Positions 15,871-25,055 of a stretch of 51,536 bases of DNA are shown one piece after another (the first letter of the stretch is position 1; each line of letters starts with the position of its first letter). Made by a program: the position numbers and the translations under genes. Where the stretch lies: the NCBI GenBank assembly GCA_017525455.1, contig JAFXSS010000011.1:1-51536 (forward strand), read 5' to 3'. This DNA comes from Paludibacteraceae bacterium. Lineage in GTDB: Bacteria; Bacteroidota; Bacteroidia; Bacteroidales; Paludibacteraceae. Below the pieces are notes generated by a model. It made no database searches. It saw only the letters and a list, made by a program, of their open reading frames with translations, and had not been told where the DNA came from.

Positions 15871-18831
15871 TTACTTAACAATCTGACCCATCATGTTGTA
15901 GGTCTTACCGTTGCGGATGATCAGAACTTCACCGTTGCGGATGAGCTTCTGTGCGCCTTCGGTTTCGATAGCGTCAAGACCTGTACCCTGACTATTCTCC
16001 GGGCCTTCGTATGCACCGGCACAAGTCTGCTCAGCACGATCCTTGCCATCAATATCCTTCAGTACGCTCTCAAGACGCGGGATAAGCAAGCCCTCATTGT
16101 ACTCTGCAATAGCGAAGTCGCCGTTAGCAGCGTCAACGAACTTAGGCTCAGTCCACTTCGAACCGGCTGTACCTTCGAGAGCGGCGAACTCTTCCCAAGT
16201 CTTGGCAACTACAGCACCGGCGAGAACGGCAGCATTACCGCCCTTGTGGAAGAATACGTTGTTCTTAACATTCTCGTTCAAAGCACCGCGGATGAGCGAG
16301 TTGTTAACCTCAGTCTCTTCAGAAACGAGGAGGTTGTTCTCGGCAATATACAACTTTGTACCGGCGAGCCACAAGCAGGTAACGGCTTGTGCTGCTACAA
16401 GTTCGGTAGCGGGCTTGTAGGTCTGAACGGGCAGATAGAACGTGTTGTTGCGAACTACGCAGGAGTCACCGCAGCGAACATAACGAAGCGTTACAATCTT
16501 GCCGGCCACGTCTGCCTTGGCGTCAAGACCTGCGAACACGTTGTTCTCGATTACCCAAACGTCAGCATTACCGGAAGCGGTGATACCGCAAATACCATAC
16601 TCACCAGCCGAAACATTCATAGTGCCGAGTTCAAGGAACTTGTTACCGCGAACGATGATAGTACCCTTCTGTACATTACCCATGATACCGTGAGCAAGGA
16701 ATCCGGCAGATGCCTTAGCCAGACGGAAGGTATTACCCTCAATAACAGCGTTCTCAGCGCCGTTGAAGAAGATACCGCGCAGATTAGCTACGATCTCATT
16801 GTTACGTAATACAACATCTTTCGGTTTGCCATCAGCTGTAGCAGACTGCGAGCCGTTGAATTGGATAGCCTGCGTATTAGCCGAACCATTGTCCTCGATG
16901 TAGTTGTTCTCAATAATTATTCCAACAGGACGTTTGTCAGTACTCTTCTCTGTACGGATTTCTACAGCATAGTTAGTACCGGTTGCACGCGGATTGATGA
17001 TACGGCAGTTCTTGATACCAGAGTTGGTAACATCACCGTAGAATACAATAGTACGTCCGCCAACAGCACCTGCGCGGATCTCAAGATACTGGCCTTCGCC
17101 ATCTACAGAGCCGTCGAACCAAACATTCTTGGTAGCAAGAGTGGTGTTGAAGTCTTTTGCCATCAATGCACCTACCAGGATGTGTCCTGAAGGACCGTCA
17201 TTATCAGCTTGGTCACCATAGGTGATGGTACGTTTCTCTGCTTTGTCCGGACGGATAGTCAGAGTATATTCAGAATTGTTGGTAACACCTATGTTCACAT
17301 TCTCAGCAAGGTCAGCGCAGATAAGGAGATCTACATCGCCGGACATGCCGTTAGCCTCGATTGCAGCGATAGCATCAGAGAGTTTAGCAAAGTCAGGAGT
17401 CTCACCACCAACTTTGTAAGCACCCTTCAAACGCGGATCAGCTTTCTCCTCAGCAGAGATGAAGTAGAGTTGTACAGCATCGTTGTATACTGCTACTACA
17501 GCAGTCACGTCATAAAGTTTGTCAGCTGCGAAGGTCTGCGCAAGTTTGAAGTTGTTGCGCAGAACAACGGTCGCATCACCGATGGTCAGGTCAAGATTGG
17601 TAGCTGACGATGTTGTGAACTCGCCGGCAGCTACGCTGACATTCTTCACGATGATATACTTGTTCATATCAGCAGCCACAGGAGCAACTGCAAGTTCAAC
17701 AGGAGCAGGAGCCTCACCGGCAGTAGCAGTTACTGCAGTAACTTGCTCAGCAGTCATCTTAACCTCATACAAGTTTTTGTAGATATCCAGTGTACCTTCA
17801 ATGCCCGACAGTTTGTCACCGGCTTTCCAAGTTGTGCTTGCGGTCAGATAGAGCAACATCGAACCGGTTTCATCCTTTACATATACGTTCTTACCGTTTG
17901 CATAGGTAACAGTAACGTCGTTCAGAGCAACCTTATCGTCTTTAGCCTTGCTATAAACCTCAGCGCAAGTGATAGGAGTAACAGGGATAGTAGCATATTG
18001 GCAGTCAGCAACAGCTACGCGGAGGTTCTGAACCATCCAGCGACCCGGCCAGTTAACGGTTGACCAAAGGATCTCCAGAGTCATCGAGTCATTGGTAAGA
18101 GCAGGAGTATCAAACTCAACAGCCATAGCGGCTACGCCACCTTCAGCAACATCCTCGCCAGTTTGTGTCAAACCGGTAACCTGCAGATAGTCGAACATCT
18201 GGGTGTTCTTGGCTGCATCCTGGTCGATGCGAACGATGGTCTTTCCACCCTTCGAGCCGATAGAGAGGAGCACAAACGAGTTCGGGTCAGCATTCTCAGC
18301 TGCGAAGTGACCAATCTCTGTCTGGCAGTAGTTAGCAGCAACCGACTCGCCACCAGTGTTACCTGTAATTGTGATTGCGCCAATACCTGCTCCATGAGTA
18401 GAACCAGGACTAGTAGCGTTTGTACATGTAAACACGAATGAACTTGCAGCAAGTCCGTCAGGTACATTGTAATCGATGCTACCAGAAACGTCACCTACAG
18501 AACTTGATGTAACGTCTATAGTTCCGAGTTCTGCACCACCATAAGCCACGCTAATAGTAGCCTTACTTCCGCTCAAAGAACCATATCGACGAGCCTTAAA
18601 AGTAATCGAGATTGACTTATAGGCAGATAAGTCAATAGACGGAGAAGTGATGTTTTCATCTTTTCCGATAATTACACAGTCTGTACGACCAACTCCGGTA
18701 CCGGTAGTCGTCCAGCCAGTCGTGTAAGTCGCATTTTTCCCGTTAAAGGTTGCGTTTGCAATTTCAACCTCAGCGGCCATCATACTGCCGGCAAACAGCA
18801 CAGCAGCGAGAAGAGAAAATAGTTTCTTCAT
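15871..18831 (-). CDS. Secreted beta-helix surface protein with short C-terminal sorting motif
   Basis: The 986-residue protein has a signal peptide (ends SMMA-A). Residues about 20-160 look like a jelly-roll or adhesin-type domain. About 290-370 resembles an OB-fold domain (NDVTVTYANGKNVYVKDETGSMLLYL). About 470-950 is a right-handed parallel beta-helix with repeated IENNYIEDN, LRNNEIV, IEGNTFR and VRGNKFL rungs, a fold shared by polysaccharide lyases and non-catalytic surface proteins. The last 25 residues, KLIRNGEVLIIRNGKTYNMMGQ plus three more, match the C-termini of two nearby proteins and are a candidate T9SS sorting signal. It has its own promoter (18904-18935). Catalytic residues could not be assigned. 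Confidence 0.85.
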   Translation of the reverse strand: MKKLFSLLAAVLFAGSMMAAEVEIANATFNGKNATYTTGWTTTGTGVGRTDCVIIGKDENITSPSIDLSAYKSISITFKARRYGSLSGSKATISVAYGGAELGTIDVTSSSVGDVSGSIDYNVPDGLAASSFVFTCTNATSPGSTHGAGIGAITITGNTGGESVAANYCQTEIGHFAAENADPNSFVLLSIGSKGGKTIVRIDQDAAKNTQMFDYLQVTGLTQTGEDVAEGGVAAMAVEFDTPALTNDSMTLEILWSTVNWPGRWMVQNLRVAVADCQYATIPVTPITCAEVYSKAKDDKVALNDVTVTYANGKNVYVKDETGSMLLYLTASTTWKAGDKLSGIEGTLDIYKNLYEVKMTAEQVTAVTATAGEAPAPVELAVAPVAADMNKYIIVKNVSVAAGEFTTSSATNLDLTIGDATVVLRNNFKLAQTFAADKLYDVTAVVAVYNDAVQLYFISAEEKADPRLKGAYKVGGETPDFAKLSDAIAAIEANGMSGDVDLLICADLAENVNIGVTNNSEYTLTIRPDKAEKRTITYGDQADNDGPSGHILVGALMAKDFNTTLATKNVWFDGSVDGEGQYLEIRAGAVGGRTIVFYGDVTNSGIKNCRIINPRATGTNYAVEIRTEKSTDKRPVGIIIENNYIEDNGSANTQAIQFNGSQSATADGKPKDVVLRNNEIVANLRGIFFNGAENAVIEGNTFRLAKASAGFLAHGIMGNVQKGTIIVRGNKFLELGTMNVSAGEYGICGITASGNADVWVIENNVFAGLDAKADVAGKIVTLRYVRCGDSCVVRNNTFYLPVQTYKPATELVAAQAVTCLWLAGTKLYIAENNLLVSEETEVNNSLIRGALNENVKNNVFFHKGGNAAVLAGAVVAKTWEEFAALEGTAGSKWTEPKFVDAANGDFAIAEYNEGLLIPRLESVLKDIDGKDRAEQTCAGAYEGPENSQGTGLDAIETEGAQKLIRNGEVLIIRNGKTYNMMGQIVK

Positions 18832-18903
18832 GATTTAATGGTTTTTAGTTAATAAAGAATTGGTTAATATACTAAATTTAGTAATTTCGCATATTTCACG
18901 CCG

Positions 18904-18935
18904 CAAAGATACAAAAATATTTTGACATTTGCAAA
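18904..18935 (-). promoter_or_regulatory. Promoter of the 986-residue surface protein gene
   Basis: TTTG (18932-18935), a 20-nt spacer and TATCTTTG (18904-18911) on the minus strand. A 12-bp palindrome ACTAAATTTAGT (18871-18882) lies in the leader just after the likely transcription start and might be an operator. Confidence 0.75.
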
Positions 18936-19014
18936 TAAATTGCAAAGAAAATGTCATTATTCTGTTTTTTGAACAAAAATGCATAATATTTGCCCTTATT
19001 TACAAAAAAAAATG

Positions 19015-19310
19015 TCCCATCCCCCATAACCCATAACCCGTAACCCACAACCCGTACCCCATAACCCATAACCCATAACCCATAACCCGTAACCCATAAC
19101 CCATAACCCATAACCCGTCCCCCATAACCCATAACCCGTAACCCACAACCCGTAACCCATAACCCGTAACCCATAACCCGTAACCCATAACCCATAACCC
19201 ATAACCCACAACCCGTAACCCATAACCCGTCCCCCATAACCCGTAACCCATAACCCGTAACCCATAACCCATAACCCATCCCCCATAACCCATAACCCAT
19301 AACCCACCCC
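19015..19310 (-). repeat. Heptamer minisatellite (TTATGGG/TTACGGG), about 42 units
   Basis: The plus strand is an unbroken run of 7-bp units CCCATAA and CCCGTAA with variants CCCACAA, CCCATCC, CCCGTCC and CCCGTAC. Every variant keeps CCC in phase. The G-rich strand is the minus strand: GGG every 7 nt with 4-nt loops, able to form G-quadruplexes. Because 7 is not divisible by 3 and no unit makes a stop, all three minus frames are open (MGYGLWV-type peptides), which is not evidence of coding. The stretch 18832-19520 holds no gene, only this array, the promoter, an 11-bp array and a terminator. Confidence 0.95.
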
Positions 19311-19330
19311 TACTTTTCCCGAGATTATAA

Positions 19331-19382
19331 TAGGTGATTAGTAGGTAATTAGTAGATGATTAGTAGGTGATTAGTAGGTGAA
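19331..19382. repeat. 11-bp tandem repeat (aggtgattagt)
   Basis: Four to five copies of an 11-bp unit, AGGTGATTAGT with variants AGGTAATTAGT and AGATGATTAGT, lie directly next to the heptamer array. No gene is present. Confidence 0.8.
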
Positions 19383-19455
19383 TGTACTGACTACACAAAT
19401 ATCATTACGTACAATCACAGTACTCACGGGCTTCTTTATGTACCCCACAAAAATA

Positions 19456-19483
19456 ACAATCAGGGCCATAAAGCCCTGATTGT
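19456..19483 (-). terminator. Rho-independent terminator after the SusCD locus
   Basis: Perfect 11-bp stem ACAATCAGGGC/GCCCTGATTGT with a 6-nt loop. On the minus strand it is followed by TATTTTTG, and it lies about 37 nt after the stop of the 1202-residue protein gene. It marks the end of the SusCD transcript. Confidence 0.85.
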
Positions 19484-19520
19484 CTCAGTATTAGGTCTTA
19501 TCGACCGCTTGTCTTGTCGC

Positions 19521-22500
19521 TTATTTCATCTCTGCGCCGAGAACATTGTACTCAACGCCGTTGCGGATGATCAGCACTTGACCGTTGCGGATAACCTTGG
19601 ATGGAGCAATATCGCTATTGACATTCTCCACAGCAATCTCCTGCTTTTCAACAACAACATTGTACTTCGACGGAGCGAATACACGGCACTGGTTAGCACC
19701 TTCCTCCTTAGCCAGCGGATACATATGGAACTGCTCAACCGAAGCAGAAGCTACATACATATTGTCGGCAGCGTCGAATGCTATACCGTCGATGTTCGAA
19801 CCGATAACTGGCGTCTCGCACATCTTGGTGAGCGAAGGAACACCATTCTCGTCCCAATCAACAGCAAATACAATGGCTTGCTTGTTGGAGCTGATAGCAA
19901 TGATGTTACCGGTCATGTTAACGCCCATCGTACCACGATATGTGAGGTTACCGTTGCTGCTGGAGAGCAGTTCGGCATTGTTGTCCTTGTCAATCCAGAA
20001 GTCACGAACACCCTTGCTGGTCAAGTGAGTAAGTGCAGGATAAGCGTCGATAGCATAGCGGTGCTGAACAACCCAGAATCCGCCACGTTTGTCGGAGCGG
20101 AGCGACTCGTCAGCATTAGCCAGACTAAGTTCGCCTGCAATCCAAGTCTTGCTGGGTGAGCCAACAGGTATAGCACTCAGATCATAGGTGTTGATCTGTC
20201 CGCCCGATTCGCCACCAATATCCTCGATGGTATACAGTTTGCTACCAACGATCTCGATAGCATCAACCGGAGCAGCTGCAGCCAGAACAGTCTCAAACGG
20301 CTTGGTCATGTCAGCCGGATCGGCACGGTAGATACCCTTGGTAGCAGCGTCGCGCGAAGCAACATATACGAAGCCTTGCTCATCAACAGCCATACGCTTC
20401 ATTCCGTTACGTGAGTGGATCTCACCACCCAGTCCGCCGTCAAAGCCTACAAGAGCAGAATCTTTGCCGTTAACGGTTTGCATCGTCGGGTCGAAGCAAT
20501 ACAGACCGCGTTTCTGAGCCTGTGTTGTAGCCGTACCGCCATCTGACTCACCTTCCCACGGCATGCTGACATAGATATGGCCGAAGTACTCCGACTCATA
20601 TGAGTTGTCAACAACAACATCCTGCGGCAAATAGAACGAGTAACGCGGATCACCTACAGGCAGCAGGTTCTTGAACTCAGTAGCCTCGCCATACGCATGC
20701 ATAGCCCATGAGAATGTACCTTCCTCGAGGTCATCAACAGGGATCTCGATGGTTGTCTGGTGCTCACCAAGTGTCAGCAGAGCAGGATCATCAATCTTAA
20801 CCAGAGCTACAATCTCCTGATCAGCATCGAAGAACTCAACCTCCAGAGCCGTAGCATCGGCGTTGAGCAGATAGCTGATGGCCATTGTTGCACCATCCTC
20901 GCTGGCAACGCCCTTCAGGCCGGAAGCAAATACGTTAGGTTGCGGCTTGATAGGCTTGGCGGTAGCGGAGAAATAAACATTGTCAACAAAGAATCCGTTG
21001 AGTTTATAGTAATCAATCCAGCCAATCTGATAAACCTTGGACAGATCCAAACCGGTGTAATCCAGAACCAGTTCGTTCCACTCACCGCCTTTGACATTCA
21101 CAACCTTGTTGTAGTCGCCAGCACCTTCCTTAACAACCGGATAGATCTTGATCGAGCCGTCAGCAATCGGATAGATGCTTACGTGCAGATAGGGGAATCC
21201 GGTCATATCAGCATCAGCAAACTCCCAACCGAACATACCGGTAGCCTTCGGAGCATAGAACAGCGCCTTGTTGCCCTCAGCCAGATAACCTTCCGACATC
21301 TCGGACGGCTCCCACCAACCGGCATTCAGTGTGCCGATAGCGGTAGCGGTAGTATATACGTCGCTGTAGATCGATTTAACCTTTTCAGGTTCAAATTCCG
21401 GAGTCTCGGCAGCTGCCGGAGCTTCCAGAGTCTTGGTGGAAACAGCGATAGGATCAGCACTGTTGCCCGTTTCATCCTTAGCAATAACCGAGAAGTTGTA
21501 CTCGGTGTTAGGAGTCAGGTTCTTAACCTGGATAACAGTCTCAACCTCCGAACCGGCCTTGGCTGTAGCAACGATAAGCTCACCGTTGATAACATCAAAC
21601 ATAACAGCCTCCGATGCATCTTTAGCTTTGGCCTTGATGGCTGCGCTGAAGTACGAAGCATCACCGGCAACTGCGGTAAACTCCGACGGAGCCTCGGTGT
21701 CAACCTCAGGAACCTGAGTGGTATAGAAATATACGTTGTTAACCCAGAATGTTAACTCCGGAGCATGGTCAATCTTGATCTGGTAAACATTGCTCCAGTT
21801 GGTAACGCCTTCAAATTCGGACATAGCAATCTCAATGCTGTTCCACTGCTGGCCAACCAGTTCTTTGGTAACGCCAACCTCAGCACCGCCATGAATAGGC
21901 ACAACGCGGATGGAAGCATCGGCAGCAACCCAAACGTCGAGGTGGAGTTTCTCCATCTTCGCGCAGTTCAGGCTATTGTCGCCCTCAAACAACAGACCGA
22001 AGTATCCCAGAGCTGTAGTGGTGTACTTCTTTCCATAGGTATCCTGTGCATAAACAGTACCGCTACCCCACTCGCCAAAACCGCAGTCGGCATTGTACGT
22101 TGCGGAGTACACAGCCTTTACTTGGTTAGCAGGCCATTCCGGAGCAACCGGAGCAGCGTCCGGAGCCGTCATTTTCGGTTTCTCCCACCAGCGCTGGTCA
22201 CCCAGAGTCTTGCTGTCGGTGCCGGCATTGCGAGCAGGCGAATCTTCTGCCAGATAGAAACTGCCATTTGCAGCGTCCTCGAACTTCGGGTCAGCTGCAA
22301 TCTCGCCGGTAACGGTCGGACCCTCATGATGAGCATTCACATTGTAAACGAGGCAGTTCTTGATCTCGCCACCGTAGCAAACTGAGGCAGCATAGGTAGC
22401 CTCAGGTGCAGCAAAAATACTGTTGGCAATAACCACATCAGTTGATTGCTCGGAGCGAACAGGACCGCAGTTGTAGAACGTGCAGTGGTCAATACGCAGT

Positions 22501-23129
22501 TTGGCGTCAGCAACAGCCGTGCCACCATTCTTGAGGTCGATAGGCTTGTAAGTCGGTGTGCCGTAGAACGTAGTGTTCTCGACATTCAGTTCAGCCAGCG
22601 GGCAAGGATCGCTACTGCCGGTCTCAACATAGATGGCACCTCTCTGGTTGTCATGGAAATAGCAGCCTTGCAGTGTCATCGTCTGCATGCAACGGTTAGC
22701 ACGCTGCGGATAGAGAATGTAGCTCTTCCAATTGCAGAACTCGCAGTTGATGAGCGTCAAGGTCTTGTTGGCACTGTCGTCGTATGGACGGATGCAGTGG
22801 TCGTTGGCACCTTGACCATCCTTGTACAAGCCACCATCGAACTTAATGCCGATGAACGTTACTTGTGCACCGCTCAAGAGCTTCATGTAGTACTGTTGAG
22901 CAACAACAGGCTTAGCGCCGTCAGCAGCCTTGATGGTGAGGTTCTTGTTCAGTTCCACCACTTCCGGTTCCTCGTAAACGCCGTCAGCAAGGATGAGAAC
23001 ATCCCCTGCAGAAGCAGCAGCAACAGCGTCATACAACACCTTGCTACCTGGACCGAGATTAACCTCGGCCGCGCTCATCATTGCACATGCACAAAGCACC
23101 GCAATGCAAAAAGATAGAATCTTTTTCAT
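19521..23129 (-). CDS. Secreted multidomain beta-helix and propeller protein of the SusCD locus
   Basis: The 1202-residue protein has a signal peptide (ends MMSA-A). Residues about 25-310 form a right-handed beta-helix (TLINCEFCNW, LQGCYFHDN, VENTTFYG, IDHCTFYNC rungs). Two similar jelly-roll modules (about 340-465 and 590-720, both ending in WVNNVYFYTT or FVDNVYFSAT) flank a fibronectin-III-like domain (about 475-560). From about 740 a beta-propeller-like tail follows, homologous to the tail of the amidase at 30167-33991. It ends KVIRNGQVLIIRNGVEYN plus seven residues, the shared C-terminal motif. It is last in the locus, 102 bp after the lipoprotein gene. A glycan-binding or degrading surface role is inferred. 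Confidence 0.85.
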   Translation of the reverse strand: MKKILSFCIAVLCACAMMSAAEVNLGPGSKVLYDAVAAASAGDVLILADGVYEEPEVVELNKNLTIKAADGAKPVVAQQYYMKLLSGAQVTFIGIKFDGGLYKDGQGANDHCIRPYDDSANKTLTLINCEFCNWKSYILYPQRANRCMQTMTLQGCYFHDNQRGAIYVETGSSDPCPLAELNVENTTFYGTPTYKPIDLKNGGTAVADAKLRIDHCTFYNCGPVRSEQSTDVVIANSIFAAPEATYAASVCYGGEIKNCLVYNVNAHHEGPTVTGEIAADPKFEDAANGSFYLAEDSPARNAGTDSKTLGDQRWWEKPKMTAPDAAPVAPEWPANQVKAVYSATYNADCGFGEWGSGTVYAQDTYGKKYTTTALGYFGLLFEGDNSLNCAKMEKLHLDVWVAADASIRVVPIHGGAEVGVTKELVGQQWNSIEIAMSEFEGVTNWSNVYQIKIDHAPELTFWVNNVYFYTTQVPEVDTEAPSEFTAVAGDASYFSAAIKAKAKDASEAVMFDVINGELIVATAKAGSEVETVIQVKNLTPNTEYNFSVIAKDETGNSADPIAVSTKTLEAPAAAETPEFEPEKVKSIYSDVYTTATAIGTLNAGWWEPSEMSEGYLAEGNKALFYAPKATGMFGWEFADADMTGFPYLHVSIYPIADGSIKIYPVVKEGAGDYNKVVNVKGGEWNELVLDYTGLDLSKVYQIGWIDYYKLNGFFVDNVYFSATAKPIKPQPNVFASGLKGVASEDGATMAISYLLNADATALEVEFFDADQEIVALVKIDDPALLTLGEHQTTIEIPVDDLEEGTFSWAMHAYGEATEFKNLLPVGDPRYSFYLPQDVVVDNSYESEYFGHIYVSMPWEGESDGGTATTQAQKRGLYCFDPTMQTVNGKDSALVGFDGGLGGEIHSRNGMKRMAVDEQGFVYVASRDAATKGIYRADPADMTKPFETVLAAAAPVDAIEIVGSKLYTIEDIGGESGGQINTYDLSAIPVGSPSKTWIAGELSLANADESLRSDKRGGFWVVQHRYAIDAYPALTHLTSKGVRDFWIDKDNNAELLSSSNGNLTYRGTMGVNMTGNIIAISSNKQAIVFAVDWDENGVPSLTKMCETPVIGSNIDGIAFDAADNMYVASASVEQFHMYPLAKEEGANQCRVFAPSKYNVVVEKQEIAVENVNSDIAPSKVIRNGQVLIIRNGVEYNVLGAEMK

Positions 23130-23181
23130 ACTGATTAGAATTTGGTTAATATTTAAGGTTAACTTGTTGGTATTCAGTTAT

Positions 23182-23223
23182 CCCCGGCGGCAACAAGTTG
23201 TTCAGGCTTATTGCCGCACGGGG
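23182..23223 (-). terminator. Hairpin between lipoprotein and beta-helix genes
   Basis: Arms CCCCGGCGGCAA and TTGCCGCACGGGG pair (one mismatch or bulge) around an 18-nt loop, 8 nt after the lipoprotein stop. No U tract follows. It could attenuate or stabilise the mRNA inside the operon. Confidence 0.5.
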
Positions 23224-23231
23224 AGTAGCAC

Positions 23232-25028
23232 TTATTGTGCAGCAGGCACTTCGATAATAGCAAATCCGGCGTGCGGTGCGGCACAGAAGATTACGAGTTT
23301 GCCGTTAACTACAGCGCAGTTGCACAGGCTGACGCAAGCCGATGAGATAACCTCCGAATCCATGTCATACGAATAGATCGGGTCAATCGGGCCGGCCTCG
23401 GTAGGATTGTCCACCTCGTCATACTCGAGATGTTCCTCCAGTTTAACGAGTGCGCTGACGATATCATTACCCTCGGAGATGTCGTAAACATTCACGCCCT
23501 CCACAGGCCACCACAAGAATCGGCGTGCATTCATCAGCATGATGTAACGTGCACGGTTGAACTCAATCACACGCGGATCGCATGCGTGAGCCGAGCTGTG
23601 CTCGTTCGGAGTCTTTGTCCACTCAACCTCCAGCAGCTTGTTGGCATCCTTGTCCATCAGCCATGTCTGTGCAATGTACGACGAAGTGAACAGATAGCGG
23701 TCTGCACCTACTGGGTTCATCATGCCGTAGTAATTGGCAATAGCCGGCAGGCTCAACTCGGTTACTTCGCTGAACTCGGTGAAGTTACGTACCGTGAAGC
23801 GGAAGAACTTGTTGTCAGCCTCCTGCTTGAAGAAGAACGCATAACCGTTGCCGCTCTCATCCAGCGAGATAGACATGTTGTCACCGATACGTCCGTTGTA
23901 CATATACGGATCAGGATAGAGGTCAGGATCAGGGTTCTCCAGTCCCGAACCATCCCATGCCAGCACAACTTCGGGTTTCGATGTCGGAGTAGCGTAATGA
24001 TAAACCTTCAGCGGTCCGGCTCCACCCTCAACGTCATTGGCAACGGTTGCCAGGTTGCACAGGTAGATATGACCTTGTGTCAGACGTCCGGCACTTACCA
24101 CGTGCGTACCGCCTGCTACATCCGTCAGGTCAAGAGCGATAGGATTGCTGGTATTGTCGTTGAGCAAGTCTTCGATCTTGAAGAGCTTCGGTGCTGTACG
24201 GTTAGCCAGCAGAACGTACTGACCGTCGAAGTCACCGCCACGGGTAAATTCCTCGTCAAAGTCAACATAACGCTTGCCTGTAACAACCGAGAAGTCGTGC
24301 ACCACAGCCTTGCTCCAATCAGCACCGGCCTTAGGTGAAGCGGAGAACACAACGGTATATTCGGTGGTCAAGCCCATGAACTCCATTACGAACATTCCTG
24401 GGTTAGATGCGGAGATGACACCTTCGTTAGCCGTGGTGAACTTCCATGTAGCACGCGCCGGTGACAGTGTAACCGACACAACTTCAGCGGTAGCCGACTC
24501 AGGAACACCCAGACAGAGTATGCCGTCGATAATATTGGCCGGAGTCAGTGTAACCTCTGTACCGTTGGCATCCTTGATAACCATCTTCTCCAGCACAGGA
24601 GCAGCCTCAGCGGCTTTGAGTTTGACGGTAACCTTGTAGATCTGCTCTACCTTCTGCTCTTTGCCTTTAGAGTCGGTAACGGTGTTCACTACTTTCAGTT
24701 CGCCGCTAAGCTCCGAAGCATCGGCAGCGGCACCTGCAGTAAAATCAATCACATCCTTCTCCAGTTTGGCACCGATGGAGCACTTGGCGCTGAACTTGAC
24801 AGCGGCAATGTTCGTTTCGGCAGGCACGTTGTCGAAGGTTATGGTGTAAGCAGCATTGTCCACAACACCGTTCACCACATCACCGCCCGACAAACCGGCA
24901 TTGACGATAGTGATGGAGTTGATCTTAGCCTCCAAACCTCCCTGAGGCTCTTCTTCCCTCTTGCACCCTGACAGCACCATTGCTACAGTAGCAATGAGCA
25001 GGGTGAATAACATTAATGACTTTTTCAT
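23232..25028 (-). CDS. Lipoprotein with Ig-like and propeller domains, SusCD-associated
   Basis: The 598-residue protein has a lipoprotein signal ending in VLSGC at about residue 21. Residues about 30-230 form two Ig-like domains of the kind seen in DUF5018/DUF4623-type proteins (INSITIVNAGLSGGDVVNG and the related VLEKMVIKDANGTEVTL). From about 240 the sequence looks like a beta-propeller (YVLLANRTAPKLFKIEDLL, GHIYLCNLA, DRYLFTSSYIAQTW). It follows susD by 27 bp, the usual place for a surface glycan-binding lipoprotein. The exact family name is tentative and the ligand is unknown. Confidence 0.8.
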   Translation of the reverse strand: MKKSLMLFTLLIATVAMVLSGCKREEEPQGGLEAKINSITIVNAGLSGGDVVNGVVDNAAYTITFDNVPAETNIAAVKFSAKCSIGAKLEKDVIDFTAGAAADASELSGELKVVNTVTDSKGKEQKVEQIYKVTVKLKAAEAAPVLEKMVIKDANGTEVTLTPANIIDGILCLGVPESATAEVVSVTLSPARATWKFTTANEGVISASNPGMFVMEFMGLTTEYTVVFSASPKAGADWSKAVVHDFSVVTGKRYVDFDEEFTRGGDFDGQYVLLANRTAPKLFKIEDLLNDNTSNPIALDLTDVAGGTHVVSAGRLTQGHIYLCNLATVANDVEGGAGPLKVYHYATPTSKPEVVLAWDGSGLENPDPDLYPDPYMYNGRIGDNMSISLDESGNGYAFFFKQEADNKFFRFTVRNFTEFSEVTELSLPAIANYYGMMNPVGADRYLFTSSYIAQTWLMDKDANKLLEVEWTKTPNEHSSAHACDPRVIEFNRARYIMLMNARRFLWWPVEGVNVYDISEGNDIVSALVKLEEHLEYDEVDNPTEAGPIDPIYSYDMDSEVISSACVSLCNCAVVNGKLVIFCAAPHAGFAIIEVPAAQ

Positions 25029-25055
25029 GATTGGTATATTTAGTTGTTTGTTAGA

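Noticed and set aside
18896-19307. Minus-strand frames of 97-134 residues made of MGYGLWV-type repeats
   Set aside because: They are the three frames of the 7-bp array, all open only because no unit makes a stop. They lack a start context and any non-repeat domain.
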